NCBI GenBank assembly: GCA_005116835.1 | Contig: SWDM01000024.1 | Coordinates: 124,001-188,000 of the forward strand | Origin: Nitrospira sp. | Lineage (GTDB): Bacteria > Nitrospirota > Nitrospiria > Nitrospirales > Nitrospiraceae | Reading direction: 5' to 3' | DNA: 64,000 bases | In this document: positions 7,801-16,811 of the stretch, piece after piece | How the letters are laid out: the number at the start of each line of letters is the position of its first letter | Position numbering within the stretch: position 1 is the stretch's first letter | Notes under the pieces: generated by a model | Told to the model about the DNA's origin: nothing | Database searches by the model: none | What the model saw: only the letters and a program-made list of their open reading frames with translations | Translations under genes and position numbers: made by a program

Positions 7801-8786
7801 GCCCGCATCTTGTTCTTCAGTCGCCGCGCCTCTTGGCCGCTGGCGAGCAACCCCAACTGTTTGCCTCCCCATCGTTCCACCCCCTCCACGATAATGCCGA
7901 CCAACCACTTTTCACCCGCTTCTGGGTGCGCACAGAGCAGCCCCAACATGGGGGAGAGGCTCTTCTCTGCCCACCGTTTCACGTCCTCGATCTTCTGCAC
8001 CGATTTCGCGATCTCTAACCGCGCCCGCTGCATCCCCTCGGTCAAGACTTTCCACCAGTCCAATAAGGGCGCGTAATAGCGATCTTTGGGATCATCGGCT
8101 CTGGTACAGTCGCGGAAATCCAAGGCACTGCGAAACACCCCGACGATGTACTTCTGGAAGGAGTCCTGATCGAGCCCGGACAAGGCCATGCCCACGGCGT
8201 CAGCCCGTTCCGATTTCCATTCCATTTCCCACCGAATCCAGGTGCCCTCAACGGGCTTCTCTTTAGACCGTTGTTCTGCCGCTTTATCGTAGATGCGCAG
8301 ATAGGTGTCTGACTGGCGGGACCCCATACACAAGGTCTTGCCGGTATCCAAGCCTGATCCCACATCGAGACCAGCGATCAAACGGGACTGACGGAAATGC
8401 GAGACACAGTTCCCGGCCTTCACTGATTCATAGATGCGATCGACATCGATCACCCCGTTCCGATCATCGAGCGCCACGTCAATGCGTCCGAAGTGGCCCT
8501 TCTTTTCGAACACCCACGTCGCCACATCGTGAAATTTTTGATAGGTCCAGTCGCTGATGAGCTCTTGAGACAGATCCACATGCACTTCCCGAGGGGCCCA
8601 GCTGGCACCGGTACCAATCCGGCCTAACCCACCCGCAGGCCCACGAGACAGCCAGCCTTGCCGGTAGCCTAAGAAGCCCTTTTTGTCCTTGATCCACTCT
8701 CCCCCTACCCGTGCGATCACCTCATCGGCGGTGGAGTCCGCAACGGTGAAACGAAACCAGCCGAGTGCACAGGTCCAGATACTCAT
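7749..8786 (-). CDS. Phage replication initiator (Rep_trans / RstA type)
   Basis: 345 aa from ATG at 8786 with GGAGGATCTC upstream. Central motifs 'HFGRIDVALDDRNGVID' and 'SDTYLRIYDKAAEQ' are typical of the replication initiation factor family (PF02486) used by CTXphi-like inoviruses and some rolling-circle plasmids. It would nick the double-stranded replicative form to start ssDNA synthesis. A longer reading upstream lacks family similarity. Appears intact. Confidence 0.85.
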   Translation of the reverse strand: MSIWTCALGWFRFTVADSTADEVIARVGGEWIKDKKGFLGYRQGWLSRGPAGGLGRIGTGASWAPREVHVDLSQELISDWTYQKFHDVATWVFEKKGHFGRIDVALDDRNGVIDVDRIYESVKAGNCVSHFRQSRLIAGLDVGSGLDTGKTLCMGSRQSDTYLRIYDKAAEQRSKEKPVEGTWIRWEMEWKSERADAVGMALSGLDQDSFQKYIVGVFRSALDFRDCTRADDPKDRYYAPLLDWWKVLTEGMQRARLEIAKSVQKIEDVKRWAEKSLSPMLGLLCAHPEAGEKWLVGIIVEGVERWGGKQLGLLASGQEARRLKNKMRAWDPRNGFSAGSVEPVS

Positions 8787-8826
8787 GAGATCCTCCGTGA
8801 AGAACCGTGGAAATTCCGCCCCCGTT

Positions 8827-9081
8827 TTACCGTGCGGGGGCGTTTCTGCGGTGCGCACCGGCGGCTGCGCCGCCGGTCGCGCCCTGCTTGCGATACTCTC
8901 TATTCGGCATGCCTCGCGCTTTCTTCTCCATGGCTTGACAGACCTTCTCGAAATCGAACCGAATCATCCGGTTGATTTGCGCGGCTGGAATCTCCTTCCG
9001 ACGGTAGGCTCGATAGACGGAGTCCGCACTGATGCCCAACTGGTTAGCGAGCTCCTTCACGGATAACAGCGTGCGCTTCAT
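8827..9081 (-). CDS. HTH_17 (excisionase/MerR-like) regulator of the prophage
   Basis: 84 aa: MKRTLLSVKELANQLGISAD..., then 'VYRAYRRKEIPAAQINRMIR' and 'FDFEKVCQAM'. Single winged HTH with a basic low-complexity tail. It is immediately upstream of rep and next to iteron arrays, the place of a phage repressor/excisionase. A degraded relative lies at 9197-9247 and another at 21484-21694. Confidence 0.75.
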   Translation of the reverse strand: MKRTLLSVKELANQLGISADSVYRAYRRKEIPAAQINRMIRFDFEKVCQAMEKKARGMPNREYRKQGATGGAAAGAHRRNAPAR

Positions 9082-9151
9082 TCGAATGTCTCCTTATGGT
9101 GATGCTCGTGACGGTGCTGACCTTACCGGCGGGAGCGAGTGAATGGAATCG

Positions 9152-9191
9152 GGCAGTTTGCGGCAGCTTACGGCAGTTTAGGGCAGTTGAC
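9152..9191. repeat. Four 10-bp iterons (array 1)
   Basis: Units GGCAGTTTGC, GGCAGCTTAC, GGCAGTTTAG, GGCAGTTGAC in direct tandem. The exact 10-bp period places each unit on nearly the same helical face, as for a regulator or replication-initiator binding array. They lie just upstream of the HTH/rep genes. Confidence 0.75.
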
Positions 9192-9196
9192 GCACA

Positions 9197-9247
9197 GCGG
9201 AGTTCCTCTGCCAATTCCTTCACCGTGAACAACTCCTTCTTCTTCAT
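9197..9247 (-). pseudogene. Truncated second HTH_17 gene start
   Basis: From ATG at 9247 (GAAAGGAC upstream) the frame reads MKKKELFTVKELAEELR, nearly the start of the HTH protein at 21694 (MKKDLLTVEELAAELR). After codon 17 similarity stops and the DNA becomes a run of 10-bp repeats, so only the first ~50 bases of the gene remain. The frame stays open to 9044, but that part is repeat-derived. Confidence 0.55.
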
Positions 9248-9320
9248 GCCCCGTCCTTTCTTCGGTACCGCTCAGCACGGCGCTGACCATACCGGTGTGC
9301 GATGAGTGTGGGAAGTACCC

Positions 9321-9360
9321 TACTTAGGCCTGCTTAGGACAGTTAGGGACTATTGAGGAC
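9321..9360. repeat. Four 10-bp iterons (array 2)
   Basis: Units TACTTAGGCC, TGCTTAGGAC, AGTTAGGGAC, TATTGAGGAC in tandem; core TTAGGAC. A three-unit version occurs at 21769-21798 beside the homologous HTH remnant. Probable operator or origin region for the inovirus module. The rest of 9361-9670 is non-coding by eye, with ACGTAAG repeats near 9430-9460. Confidence 0.7.
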
Positions 9361-9673
9361 AACCGTCACGCAGCAAGCCGAGGGGACTGTACGCTTCGAC
9401 GGAGACAGATAGAAATACTTAATGATACGTAAGAGGGTATGTGAGGCGGTACGTAAGACGGGCGAGCAAGAAGGCTAGAGGGCTGTAGGGCTAGAACAGA
9501 GGCAAATACTGGGTGAAACAGCGTGCGCTACGTTTCAGACCTAGCAGGTTTGTACGCAAGGAATCGGGCTAGATGGTTTCGGTTCCAAAACCATTCCCTC
9601 CCAAGTTCGCGTGCTTTCTCGCGGCGATAGGCGTATTCTTCGGCGGCAGTTACGGGAGAGCACGGCCACAATC

Positions 9674-10069
9674 ATGCCCTCGCTAAACCTTACCGGCACC
9701 TTCTATCCTTATTTCACTGATAATTCCGTCATCTACGGGGAATCCGATAAAGCCTGCATTCAACAAACCGTTGGACGCCTCCTATCTATTGAAACCAGCA
9801 CGGTCCAACCGGTAATGCTGCTTGGGAAAATCCAATCTGGAAAGACCAAGATCTTTCTCGGAGTGATTGCTTATATTCCACGAACACTGTTCATGACTCT
9901 TCGATAGCATATCAAAGTACTAGAAAAGACTTTTGATGAAAAAACCATGGTCGAAATAAAACATGGTTGCCCTGAATACGATAGCTTCATCGTGACGTTT
10001 TTCCCGCAAGGAGAGGAGCCAACGTACTTATTATTTAAGCGACTACGGGAGAGCTTCGGTGTCCGCTAG
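9674..10069 (+). pseudogene. Z1/helicase-type P-loop protein remnant
   Basis: From ATG at 9674 the frame gives MPSLNLTGTFYPYFT... then 'VMLLGKIQSGKTKIFLGVIA', a P-loop (GKIQSGKT) seen at the start of Z1-domain/helicase-like proteins of defence islands. It stops at 9907. A second frame, 'VLEKTFDEKTMVEI', is open to 10069, so the gene is frameshifted and reduced to a small fraction of the family's usual length. Confidence 0.5.
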
Positions 10070-10286
10070 ACAACGTCCGAGGGAGTGTCCTCCCAGGTCA
10101 TCCAGCACGAATCAAATCGGTGACGGAATGGCCGTCCGCGGGAAGGTGTCAAGTCTGGAGTGGCAATTAGCTGTCAAAACTTTCGATGCGGTGGTACATT
10201 TGCAGCAGTCAAGAGGCCTCAACGCATAGGACCACCGTGGATATGCGCCGTGACGACAGAGGGACAATTCAGAGGAGGGAACCGCA

Positions 10287-11046
10287 GTGGAGACAACAAT
10301 TCTCATCGTCGATGATGCGCCCGATAGCTGGAATTTACTCAGCTCGATCGTACGCGCCCATCACTTTCACCCCATCTGGGCGGCTGATGGCCTCCAGGCC
10401 GTGAGCGAGGCCCGCAAGCACCAGCCTCACGTCATTCTCTTGGATCTTGGTCTGCCGGGGGGGAAGCGGCTTTGTCGTACTCGAACGACTGAAGCAGAAC
10501 CGGCTGCTGTCGGCCATTCCCGTGATTGTGGTGACCGCTCAAGACCCTGCGGTGGCGGAGCAAAGAGCTCGGGAGTCTGGAGCGAGCGCGTTTTTCCAGA
10601 AACCCGTGGAGGCGGACGAATTGATTGCGGCCATACGTGGAGTGCTTGGTAGCCAGAAGTCCTCGATTGAGAAAACAGACAGCATCTCCGGATCTGACAT
10701 GCGGAAGAATCAACGGATCAAGAAATTGGCGCCGGTGCGGTACCGTGGGGACGGGATTGCCGGTGAAGGCATGGTCGAAGATCTGTCGCTGAGCGGGAGC
10801 GACATTAACGGGAATACACCGGTCGTTGTCGGGATGGCGCTCGCACTGCAAATGTTTGTGCCGGGAGACCCGGAGCCGTTGCTGATCGATCGCGCTACGG
10901 TGAAATGGGTCAAGGGGTCTGAGTTCGGGGTGGACTTCGACACGTCCCAGCCGCAGGTGGCCGAGCGAATCACACAGGTCATCTCCATGCTGGCCAAGGG
11001 GCAACGTGACCCATCCCGTAATGGAGACGAGAAGCAGAACGACTGA
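10287..11046 (+). pseudogene. REC-PilZ response regulator, one frameshift in a G run
   Basis: GTG start at 10287 with GGAGGG. Frame 1 encodes a receiver start (ILIVDDAPDSWNLL..., phospho-acceptor in 'VILLDLGLPGG'). At 10457-10463 a run of seven G shifts the frame; the other frame continues 'SGFVVLERLKQNRLLSAIPV', 'VIVVTAQD', 'FFQKPVEADEL', then a PilZ domain (RxxxR in 'MRKNQRIKK', 'DLSLSG') for cyclic-di-GMP binding. Six G would restore the whole ~250-aa protein. It could be a pseudogene, slippage-based phase variation, or a sequencing error. Confidence 0.75.
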
Positions 11047-11438
11047 GTCGAAATGCCTATCGAAAGCCGCTAGAGTCGCCTTGTGTGCGCGAGTCGAATC
11101 ATCTGAACTAGCGACACGCAACGGCTGATTTTGGCAGGATGGAACTTTAAGGGTTTGAGATTCGGAATTCTCGCAGTCTAATGGCCCCAGCCTTGTCAGC
11201 AATTCCTCGCCAATCAATATCCGGCTGCTGATTGATCTTGCTGAGTGTCCTGAGGTAGGTCTTCGGCGGAACTCTTAATCAGCGGGCCATAAGCTCAATC
11301 GCACGGTTCTGGCTTAGGACTTCGATTCATCGAGGCCTGGCATTTCGAAGTCCAGGATCGTCATGTGGGGTCGTCGTCGGAAAGAGAACAGGCTACGCGA
11401 TTGAGATGTCGGCAATACAGTGATTGCCAAGGGGAGAC
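11047..11438. other. Non-coding stretch with small remnants
   Basis: No intact gene. At 11272-11288 the 17-mer CTCTTAATCAGCGGGCC matches the anticodon side of the tRNA-Lys-like fragments at 21315 and 43627, then diverges. At 11364-11314 (minus) a short frame, MTILDFEMPGLDE, resembles a receiver-domain phospho-acceptor region. Looks like scar DNA from repeated insertions. Confidence 0.4.
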
Positions 11439-13181
11439 TCAAAGGGCTACGCGGAAGACTTCCTCAATGGTCGTTTCACCCAGGAACGCCTTGGCCAGCC
11501 CATCCTGGAACATCGTCTTCATCCCTTTCATGATCGCGGTCGAGCGGATAAACGACGCGGGTTTCCGCTGCATGATCAAATCTCGAATTTCCTCATCGAC
11601 TTCGAAGATCTCAAACAGACCGACTCGGCCGATGAAACCGCTTCCCTGGCATTGGGCACAGCCGTTCCCTTTGTAGAGCCTGACTCCTGCCAGTCCATCG
11701 TGCGCCTTGCGCAGCACGCCTTGCCGTTGCAACACTGCAATCGTTTCGGAGAAGTCGGGCCGAGATTGGATGGATTCGAGAACTCTGGCGCTGGGAGTCA
11801 CGCTTTCGCGACAGTTCTTACAGGTCCTGCGTACAAGCCGCTGCGCTACCACAAGGGTCAAGGATGAGGACAGAAGATACGGCTCCACTCCGATGTCGAG
11901 CAATCGAGGAATGCTCCCGGTAGAATCGTTCGTGTGAAGCGTGGATAGGAGGAGCCGTCCAACCAAGGCGGCCTGGACGGCGATTTCGGCGGTTTCTTTA
12001 TCGCGGATCTATCCCACCATGATGACGTCGGGATCTTGGCGGAGCAGCGCTTTCAGGCCCGTGGAAAAGTGGACACCTGCGAGATGATTCACTTGGGTCT
12101 GGTTGACCCTTGGAATCGAGTATTCGACAGGTTCTTCAATGGTTGAGATGTTGACAATGTTTTGGCGCTCCGTTCCGATCCGCATCAACATAGCGTAGAG
12201 CGTCGTGGACTTCCCCGACCCGGTCGGCCCAGTGATCAGCACCATGCCAAACGGTTTCATGATATTTCGAAGAATGATTTGATAATCAGGGGGCACGAGT
12301 CCCAGATCCTCCAAGTCGATGATGACATTGTCCTTTGACAGGATTCTGAGGACGACTTTTTCTCCCCACTGGGTGGGAATTGATGCGACCCGGAGATCCA
12401 CTTTAAAGCCGTCGAGGTTCGCTTCGAATCGACCGTCCTGCGGGGTGCGCCGCTCGTCAATGCGCATACCCGACAGAATTTTGATCCGTGAGACCAGAGG
12501 GAGCTGAAGCGCCGGCGTGAGACTGAAGACTTCGCGCATCACGCCGTCTACGCGGTAACGGACGACGGTTTCAAGTTCAAATGGTTCGATGTGAATATCG
12601 GACGCTCGTGTGACAGCGGCGTACAGGAGGAGGCGTTGGACCGCGTCCACGATCGTCGATTCGCTCCCGTCATGCTGTTTTGCCGACGTGAGTTCGGTTG
12701 TGATATTCGTGGTCGCTCGGTCTAAGATCTCTCGCAGTTCTTTCTTGTACAACAGTTGTGCTCGTCTAATCGATGCTTCCGTTGCGAGAAATGGACTGAC
12801 GCGCAGCCCTGTCGTGTGCTCAATCTCGCTCACGACTTTTCGTTCGCGAGGGTCTGCCATGGCGACGTGCAGTTGGTCGCCATCGCGGTCGAATGGAAGG
12901 AGAATATGTTTACGCGAGAAGGCTTCCTGTATCGTCCCGATGACGTCCCCTTTCACGTGGCCGATTGTCAGGTCGACGAATCTGACGTTCCAGCTGCGAG
13001 CAAGTTGGTCCAGCAAGAATGCTTGTGGGATGCGGCCTTGCTCGACCAGCGTATGGATGAGGGGAGTTCTGAGCCGTTGGGCCAGGGCGCTCGCTCTATT
13101 AAAGTCGGCTTGCTCGATCACCCCGAGCTCTTCCACTAGCAGTGCTTGAAGTTCCTCGTTGCTGACCTTCAGCTCTGGCAT
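11439..13181 (-). pseudogene. pilB: Type IV pilus/T2SS assembly ATPase (PilB/GspE), nonsense codon in Walker B
   Basis: One continuous frame of 581 codons except for TAG at 12011-12009. N-terminal MshEN-like domain (residues 1-160), then the ATPase with 'ASDIHIEPFELETVVRYRVD', Walker A 'GPTGSGKSTT' (~residue 317) and the His box region. The stop falls at residue 391, in 'DPDVIMVG*IRDKETAEIA', exactly where GspE ATPases have the Walker B Glu (VGEIRD); GAG to TAG is one base. Beyond it the frame continues with STLHTND and the tetracysteine zinc motif CKNC...CAQC to 'TTIEEVFRVAL'. Nothing else is broken. It overlaps the CheY gene start region by 13 nt. Confidence 0.85.
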
Positions 13182-13558
13182 GACTCATGTCCTTTGGTGA
13201 GTGTGTTCTCGACTTGCTTCACGAGCTCGCTCATCGAGAAGGTGGTCTTATTGAAGTAGGCGACGGCTCCGAGGTCCAATGCCTCCTGCTTATCTTGTTC
13301 TTGAGTCAGACTACTTAGTACGATGACTGGGATGGCTGAGGTAAGGGCATCCTGTTTTAGAATGGTGAGGACGTCGAATCCTTGGAGTTTCGGCATAATC
13401 AGATCGAGGACGATCATATCAGGCCGCTCAGACCGGATGAGTTGAAGGGCTTCTTCCCCGTCGGATGCGGTCGTCACGTCGTACCCCTGTCGACGGAGGG
13501 TCGTTTCCGCAACTTTTCGGAACATCCGGTCATCGTCGGCGACTACAATCCTCGTCAT
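13169..13558 (-). CDS. Single-domain response regulator (CheY-like)
   Basis: 129 aa: MTRIVVADDDRMFRKVAETT..., acidic pocket DDD at residues 8-10, phospho-acceptor in 'MIVLDLIMPKLQGFDVL', then 'VIVLSSLT' and 'AYFNKTTF' (Lys of the switch). No output domain. Its 3' end overlaps the pilB/gspE-like gene and it follows an HPt gene, suggesting a phosphorelay acting on pilus function. Confidence 0.9.
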   Translation of the reverse strand: MTRIVVADDDRMFRKVAETTLRRQGYDVTTASDGEEALQLIRSERPDMIVLDLIMPKLQGFDVLTILKQDALTSAIPVIVLSSLTQEQDKQEALDLGAVAYFNKTTFSMSELVKQVENTLTKGHESCQS

Positions 13559-13599
13559 GTATTCATCCCATCTTCGATGCGTATGCGTTCACCAGGTCA

Positions 13600-13989
13600 T
13601 CATCCGTTGTCAGTTTGTGCCTCGCCAACATGCCGCGTGAGGTGATTCATGACGCAGGCGAACTCGAGCAGCAATTGTGGAAGGAGCGCGGATGTCTTCG
13701 CCAAGTTTCCGGCCTTGCCCAGGCCTTCCATTTCATCCGCAAGCCCTTGGGCTTTTCTGGCGCTAAAGCACGCGACCATCCCTTTCAAGCTATGCGCAGT
13801 CTCCTTGATTCGAATCGCATTGCCTTCGGTCACGGCTTGCTCTAGCTCATGCAGTTTTAGTGGGCAGTCTTCAAGAAATATCTCGATGAGTTCAGTGAGC
13901 AGTGTTCGATCTCCATCGACCCAAAGAAGCGCCGAGGCAAAATCCACTGGTGTGTCGATTCCGGTTGGTTCCTCTTGAGCTGAGTTCAT
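13600..13989 (-). CDS. HPt phosphotransfer protein
   Basis: 129 aa from ATG at 13989. HPt four-helix signature 'IRIKETAHSLKGMVACFSAR' with the phosphorylatable His in AHSLKG, preceded by 'LLTELIEIFLEDCPLKLHEL'. Stand-alone HPt proteins shuttle phosphate between hybrid kinases and receivers. It lies 41 nt upstream of the CheY gene in the same direction, and a hybrid kinase is encoded at 17560-20193. Confidence 0.88.
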   Translation of the reverse strand: MNSAQEEPTGIDTPVDFASALLWVDGDRTLLTELIEIFLEDCPLKLHELEQAVTEGNAIRIKETAHSLKGMVACFSARKAQGLADEMEGLGKAGNLAKTSALLPQLLLEFACVMNHLTRHVGEAQTDNG

Positions 13990-14463
13990 CGGGAGTTCCA
14001 ATCGATCAGCGCACGGAATAGACTGGAGACGCGATACTGAGTCGTATCGAATCCGACGCAATAACACAGGTTCTTCCTACTTATTATCGGCGATATGTTT
14101 GATAACTGTAGGGTCTTCGGATGGTCTATAAATAGGATTGCCAAACCGGAGTGCTGTATCTTGCGCCAGACGGTGACTGCTTTGATGTCGAGGTTTGGCT
14201 GAAGTTGGACGACGAGGTACCCTGCCATCAGTGGTTCTGCAATCATTGCGGCGGTAGTGTTCCCCAGGATTTCCCTCCATCTTGTGCTAATTGATACCAG
14301 TTTCTCTCAAGGCATTCGCTCACTTCAACCGTCACTCTTTCTGGTCAAGATCTAACCGCTTCCAGCCGATAACAACATCGGACGGGAGTGATCCAGTGGG
14401 TACCGGATGGCCGGAGTGCACCACACTCGCATATATATCCCTAGAACACAGAGCATAAGACGT
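13990..14463. other. Intergenic, no gene recognised
   Basis: Short minus-strand open frames (67 and 86 aa) exist but have no ribosome site or family pattern. The stretch separates the minus-strand phosphorelay/pilus remnants from the plus-strand cytochrome cluster and probably carries the divergent promoter for the latter. Confidence 0.4.
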
Positions 14464-15870
14464 ATGGTGCAAAAATCTATCGATCGACCTCTCACGCGTT
14501 GGAGCCGACGTAGTATTGCCCTCGGCATTCTCGTGGCTGTTGCCGCTACAGTTGCCTCGGCCTTTGTCCCTCCGGAAGCCCAGGCGATTCCGCCCTTTGC
14601 TCGCAAGTACAACGTGAACTGCACCGCCTGCCATACCGCGCCGCCGATTCTGAATCAGTTTGGCCAGCGGTTCTTGGAAAACGGGTATCAGTTGCCCGGG
14701 ACGGAAGACGGCGGCATCATCGGCAAGAAAAAGCTGGGCGACGTGACACTTGATGACGTGACGAACTTTGTGGGTTTTCGATTAGTCGGCAACGCAGTCA
14801 GCAATTGGCGTTTCAAGAGTCAGAACCCTTCAGGCGCCGATGCCGGGGTTGTCGAAAACAAGACCGAGTTGACGTTTCCCGAAAATTTCACGTTGTTCGC
14901 CGCCGGCACGGTGGCCAAGAATATTGGGTTCATGGTGGAACTGGGCCATGATGTTGAAAGGGGTGGTGCCGCCGTGGAGCGGGGTTTCGTGACGTTTAAC
15001 AACATCGGGAAGCATGATCTCGTCCATCTGCGAGTCGGAAAGTTCGACCCCAATACGTTTTCTTCCTATGCCACGGTGCGCCAACAGCTACTCGACATCG
15101 GCGAAAGCACCTCGAGCACCTGTCCGGCCTTTAGTCCCTGCACGCTCAATCGCGCCGGTCTTGTACCGAGCGCGTTTGCGACCAAGTTCTACGGTCTCTA
15201 CGACCGATCGGGGAACTATCTGTCTCCCTATGCCGCGTCGTTATTCAATGCAGGTGCGGAGGTGGGAGCCGATATCCATGGGCGCCCGTTCGGGGATTGG
15301 TTCCTCTATCAAGTGGGTATTCTGAATGGTGCCAACGAGCCATTAGGCGATTCGAATAAGGGGAAGGATGTCTACGGCATGGTGCGGTTCGATTACGCGA
15401 TGGCGCAGAATTTCTCTGCGAACATCTCCGGATTCATCTATCACGGCAACAGCAATGCGAAGTTACAGACGCAAGAGGATGTGAATTGGCATCGCTACGG
15501 GGTATCCGCCCGGGCGACCTATAAAATGGTTGACCTGTATGCCGCGTTTGCGATCGACAAGATCAACAAGACACCGACGGCCGTGGCAGGCTTGTTCGAC
15601 TCCACCGCTTCAGGTCTCACGATCGGCGCCGATACCTATGTGACGAGTAAAACCATGGTGTCTCTGCGATACGACAACCTCGATGCGGGCGGCATGAAGG
15701 ATCAGCGGAAGTCGGCGACCTTTATCGGTGTACAAGCGAGATACTACATCCGCACGAATATCTCAATTTTTGCCCGGAACGACTTCAACGTCAGAAAATC
15801 CGAAGGGGGCGACTCGGCCGCAGGGAACCTGCGCAACGCCTTCTTCAGTGGTGTCGACATCGTATTCTAG
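14464..15870 (+). CDS. Outer-membrane porin-like protein with one haem c site
   Basis: 468 aa. Signal region at residues 1-41 (...AVAATVASAFVPPEAQA), a CTACH haem-binding motif at residues 53-57 ('NVNCTACHTAPPILNQFGQR'), then ~400 residues of alternating aromatic/polar beta-strand sequence ending in F (SGVDIVF), typical of outer-membrane barrels. This cytochrome-porin arrangement suggests electron or solute passage across the outer membrane. It leads a cluster with a dihaem cytochrome and a cupredoxin-like protein. ATG at 14464 chosen before the signal peptide; 14407 is possible. Confidence 0.75.
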   Translation: MVQKSIDRPLTRWSRRSIALGILVAVAATVASAFVPPEAQAIPPFARKYNVNCTACHTAPPILNQFGQRFLENGYQLPGTEDGGIIGKKKLGDVTLDDVTNFVGFRLVGNAVSNWRFKSQNPSGADAGVVENKTELTFPENFTLFAAGTVAKNIGFMVELGHDVERGGAAVERGFVTFNNIGKHDLVHLRVGKFDPNTFSSYATVRQQLLDIGESTSSTCPAFSPCTLNRAGLVPSAFATKFYGLYDRSGNYLSPYAASLFNAGAEVGADIHGRPFGDWFLYQVGILNGANEPLGDSNKGKDVYGMVRFDYAMAQNFSANISGFIYHGNSNAKLQTQEDVNWHRYGVSARATYKMVDLYAAFAIDKINKTPTAVAGLFDSTASGLTIGADTYVTSKTMVSLRYDNLDAGGMKDQRKSATFIGVQARYYIRTNISIFARNDFNVRKSEGGDSAAGNLRNAFFSGVDIVF

Positions 15871-15877
15871 CGCGAGA

Positions 15878-16663
15878 ATGGGGATGGCTATGCGACGGAG
15901 ACTCATGACGCTATCGGCCACGATCCTGGCCATCGGATTGGCGGCCACGACGGTTTTGGCCGTGAAGCCGGAAGGCAATCGAGCGACCAGAGAAAATGGG
16001 CGAGTGATCTATGAGCGGTCCTGCCTGTTCTGTCATGGCGCCGAAGGCAAGGGCGATGGGCCTGCAGGTTGGTTCATCGGTCGCTATGAGGCTCCACGTC
16101 CGCGCGACTTTACCTCCGAAGGGTTCAAGCTGCGGAGCACCGAATCCGGATCGTTACCGACGGACCAAGACCTCTTCCGCACGGTGACGCGGGGGATTCC
16201 CGGCTATATGCCCTCCTTCGCCGGATTGACGGACACGGAGCGCTGGCAGGTGATCGCCTATGTGAAGAGTTTCAACCCGGCGTTTCAAACGGAAACACCG
16301 GTTCCGCTTCTGCTCGGTGGACCTGCCCCACTGGCGTCACCCACGAGCATCGAAACAGGAAGAGCCCTGTATGTGAGATTCGAATGCCACACCTGTCATG
16401 GTAAGGACGGGCGCGGGGACGGTCCGGTGAGCGAAGCTGGGGATCTAAAAGATGCGTCAGGGCTCAGGATTGTTGCTACCGATCTCACCCGCCCCTTGTC
16501 GTTTAAGAATGGTTCGTCCCCCCAGGATCTTGTCCGAACGCTCATGACGGGTCTTGACGGGACACCCATGCCGTCGTATGCCGTGCAGCTTACCGGCAAG
16601 GAGGACGAAGCCTGGTATCTTGCCCAGTATCTTCTCTCATTGTCGTCAGGACCGTTCCCATAA
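15878..16663 (+). CDS. Dihaem c-type cytochrome
   Basis: ~261 aa with signal peptide (MRRRLMTLSATILAIGLAAT...). Two class I cytochrome c domains: CLFCH at residues ~49-53 ('YERSCLFCHGAEGKGDGPAG') and CHTCH at ~170-174 ('RFECHTCHGKDGRGDGP'), each followed by a distal region with Met ligand candidates ('PGYMPSFAGL', 'GTPMPSYAVQL'). Periplasmic electron carrier. Starts at 15878, 15884 and 15890 are in frame; all precede the signal peptide. Confidence 0.88.
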   Translation: MGMAMRRRLMTLSATILAIGLAATTVLAVKPEGNRATRENGRVIYERSCLFCHGAEGKGDGPAGWFIGRYEAPRPRDFTSEGFKLRSTESGSLPTDQDLFRTVTRGIPGYMPSFAGLTDTERWQVIAYVKSFNPAFQTETPVPLLLGGPAPLASPTSIETGRALYVRFECHTCHGKDGRGDGPVSEAGDLKDASGLRIVATDLTRPLSFKNGSSPQDLVRTLMTGLDGTPMPSYAVQLTGKEDEAWYLAQYLLSLSSGPFP

Positions 16664-16811
16664 CCGGGTCGAAGATCGTTGTCCACCTACCAGGTGCAAA
16701 CGGCTCTTCCCTCGACACCTTCCTGAGGTCCAGGCCGCGACACGGTACAGTAATGAAAAAAAGCACCGATAACAACTCAAGCCGTCTTCACTTTTGACGT
16801 GGGGGAGTCGT

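Larger units (their letters stand above)
3831..9481 (-). mobile_element. Inovirus-like (filamentous phage) prophage module
   Basis: Eleven minus-strand genes in classic filamentous-phage order: HTH regulator, replication initiator, ssDNA-binding protein, tiny membrane proteins, a large signal-peptide adsorption protein, a pVI-like protein, Zot/pI ATPase, and coat-type peptides. Genes overlap by ATGA/TAATG junctions. Upstream (9090-9480) is a non-coding zone with two arrays of 10-bp repeats. The left limit is the stop of radC exon 2 (3826) and the right limit is approximate. I see no pIV-type secretin gene, so export would need a host secretin, as for CTXphi. Attachment sites were not found. 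Confidence 0.8.

Noticed and set aside
9152..9360. CRISPR array
   Set aside because: Repeats are 10 bp in direct tandem without spacers; no array with 24-40 bp repeats and unique spacers seen in the window, and no cas genes.
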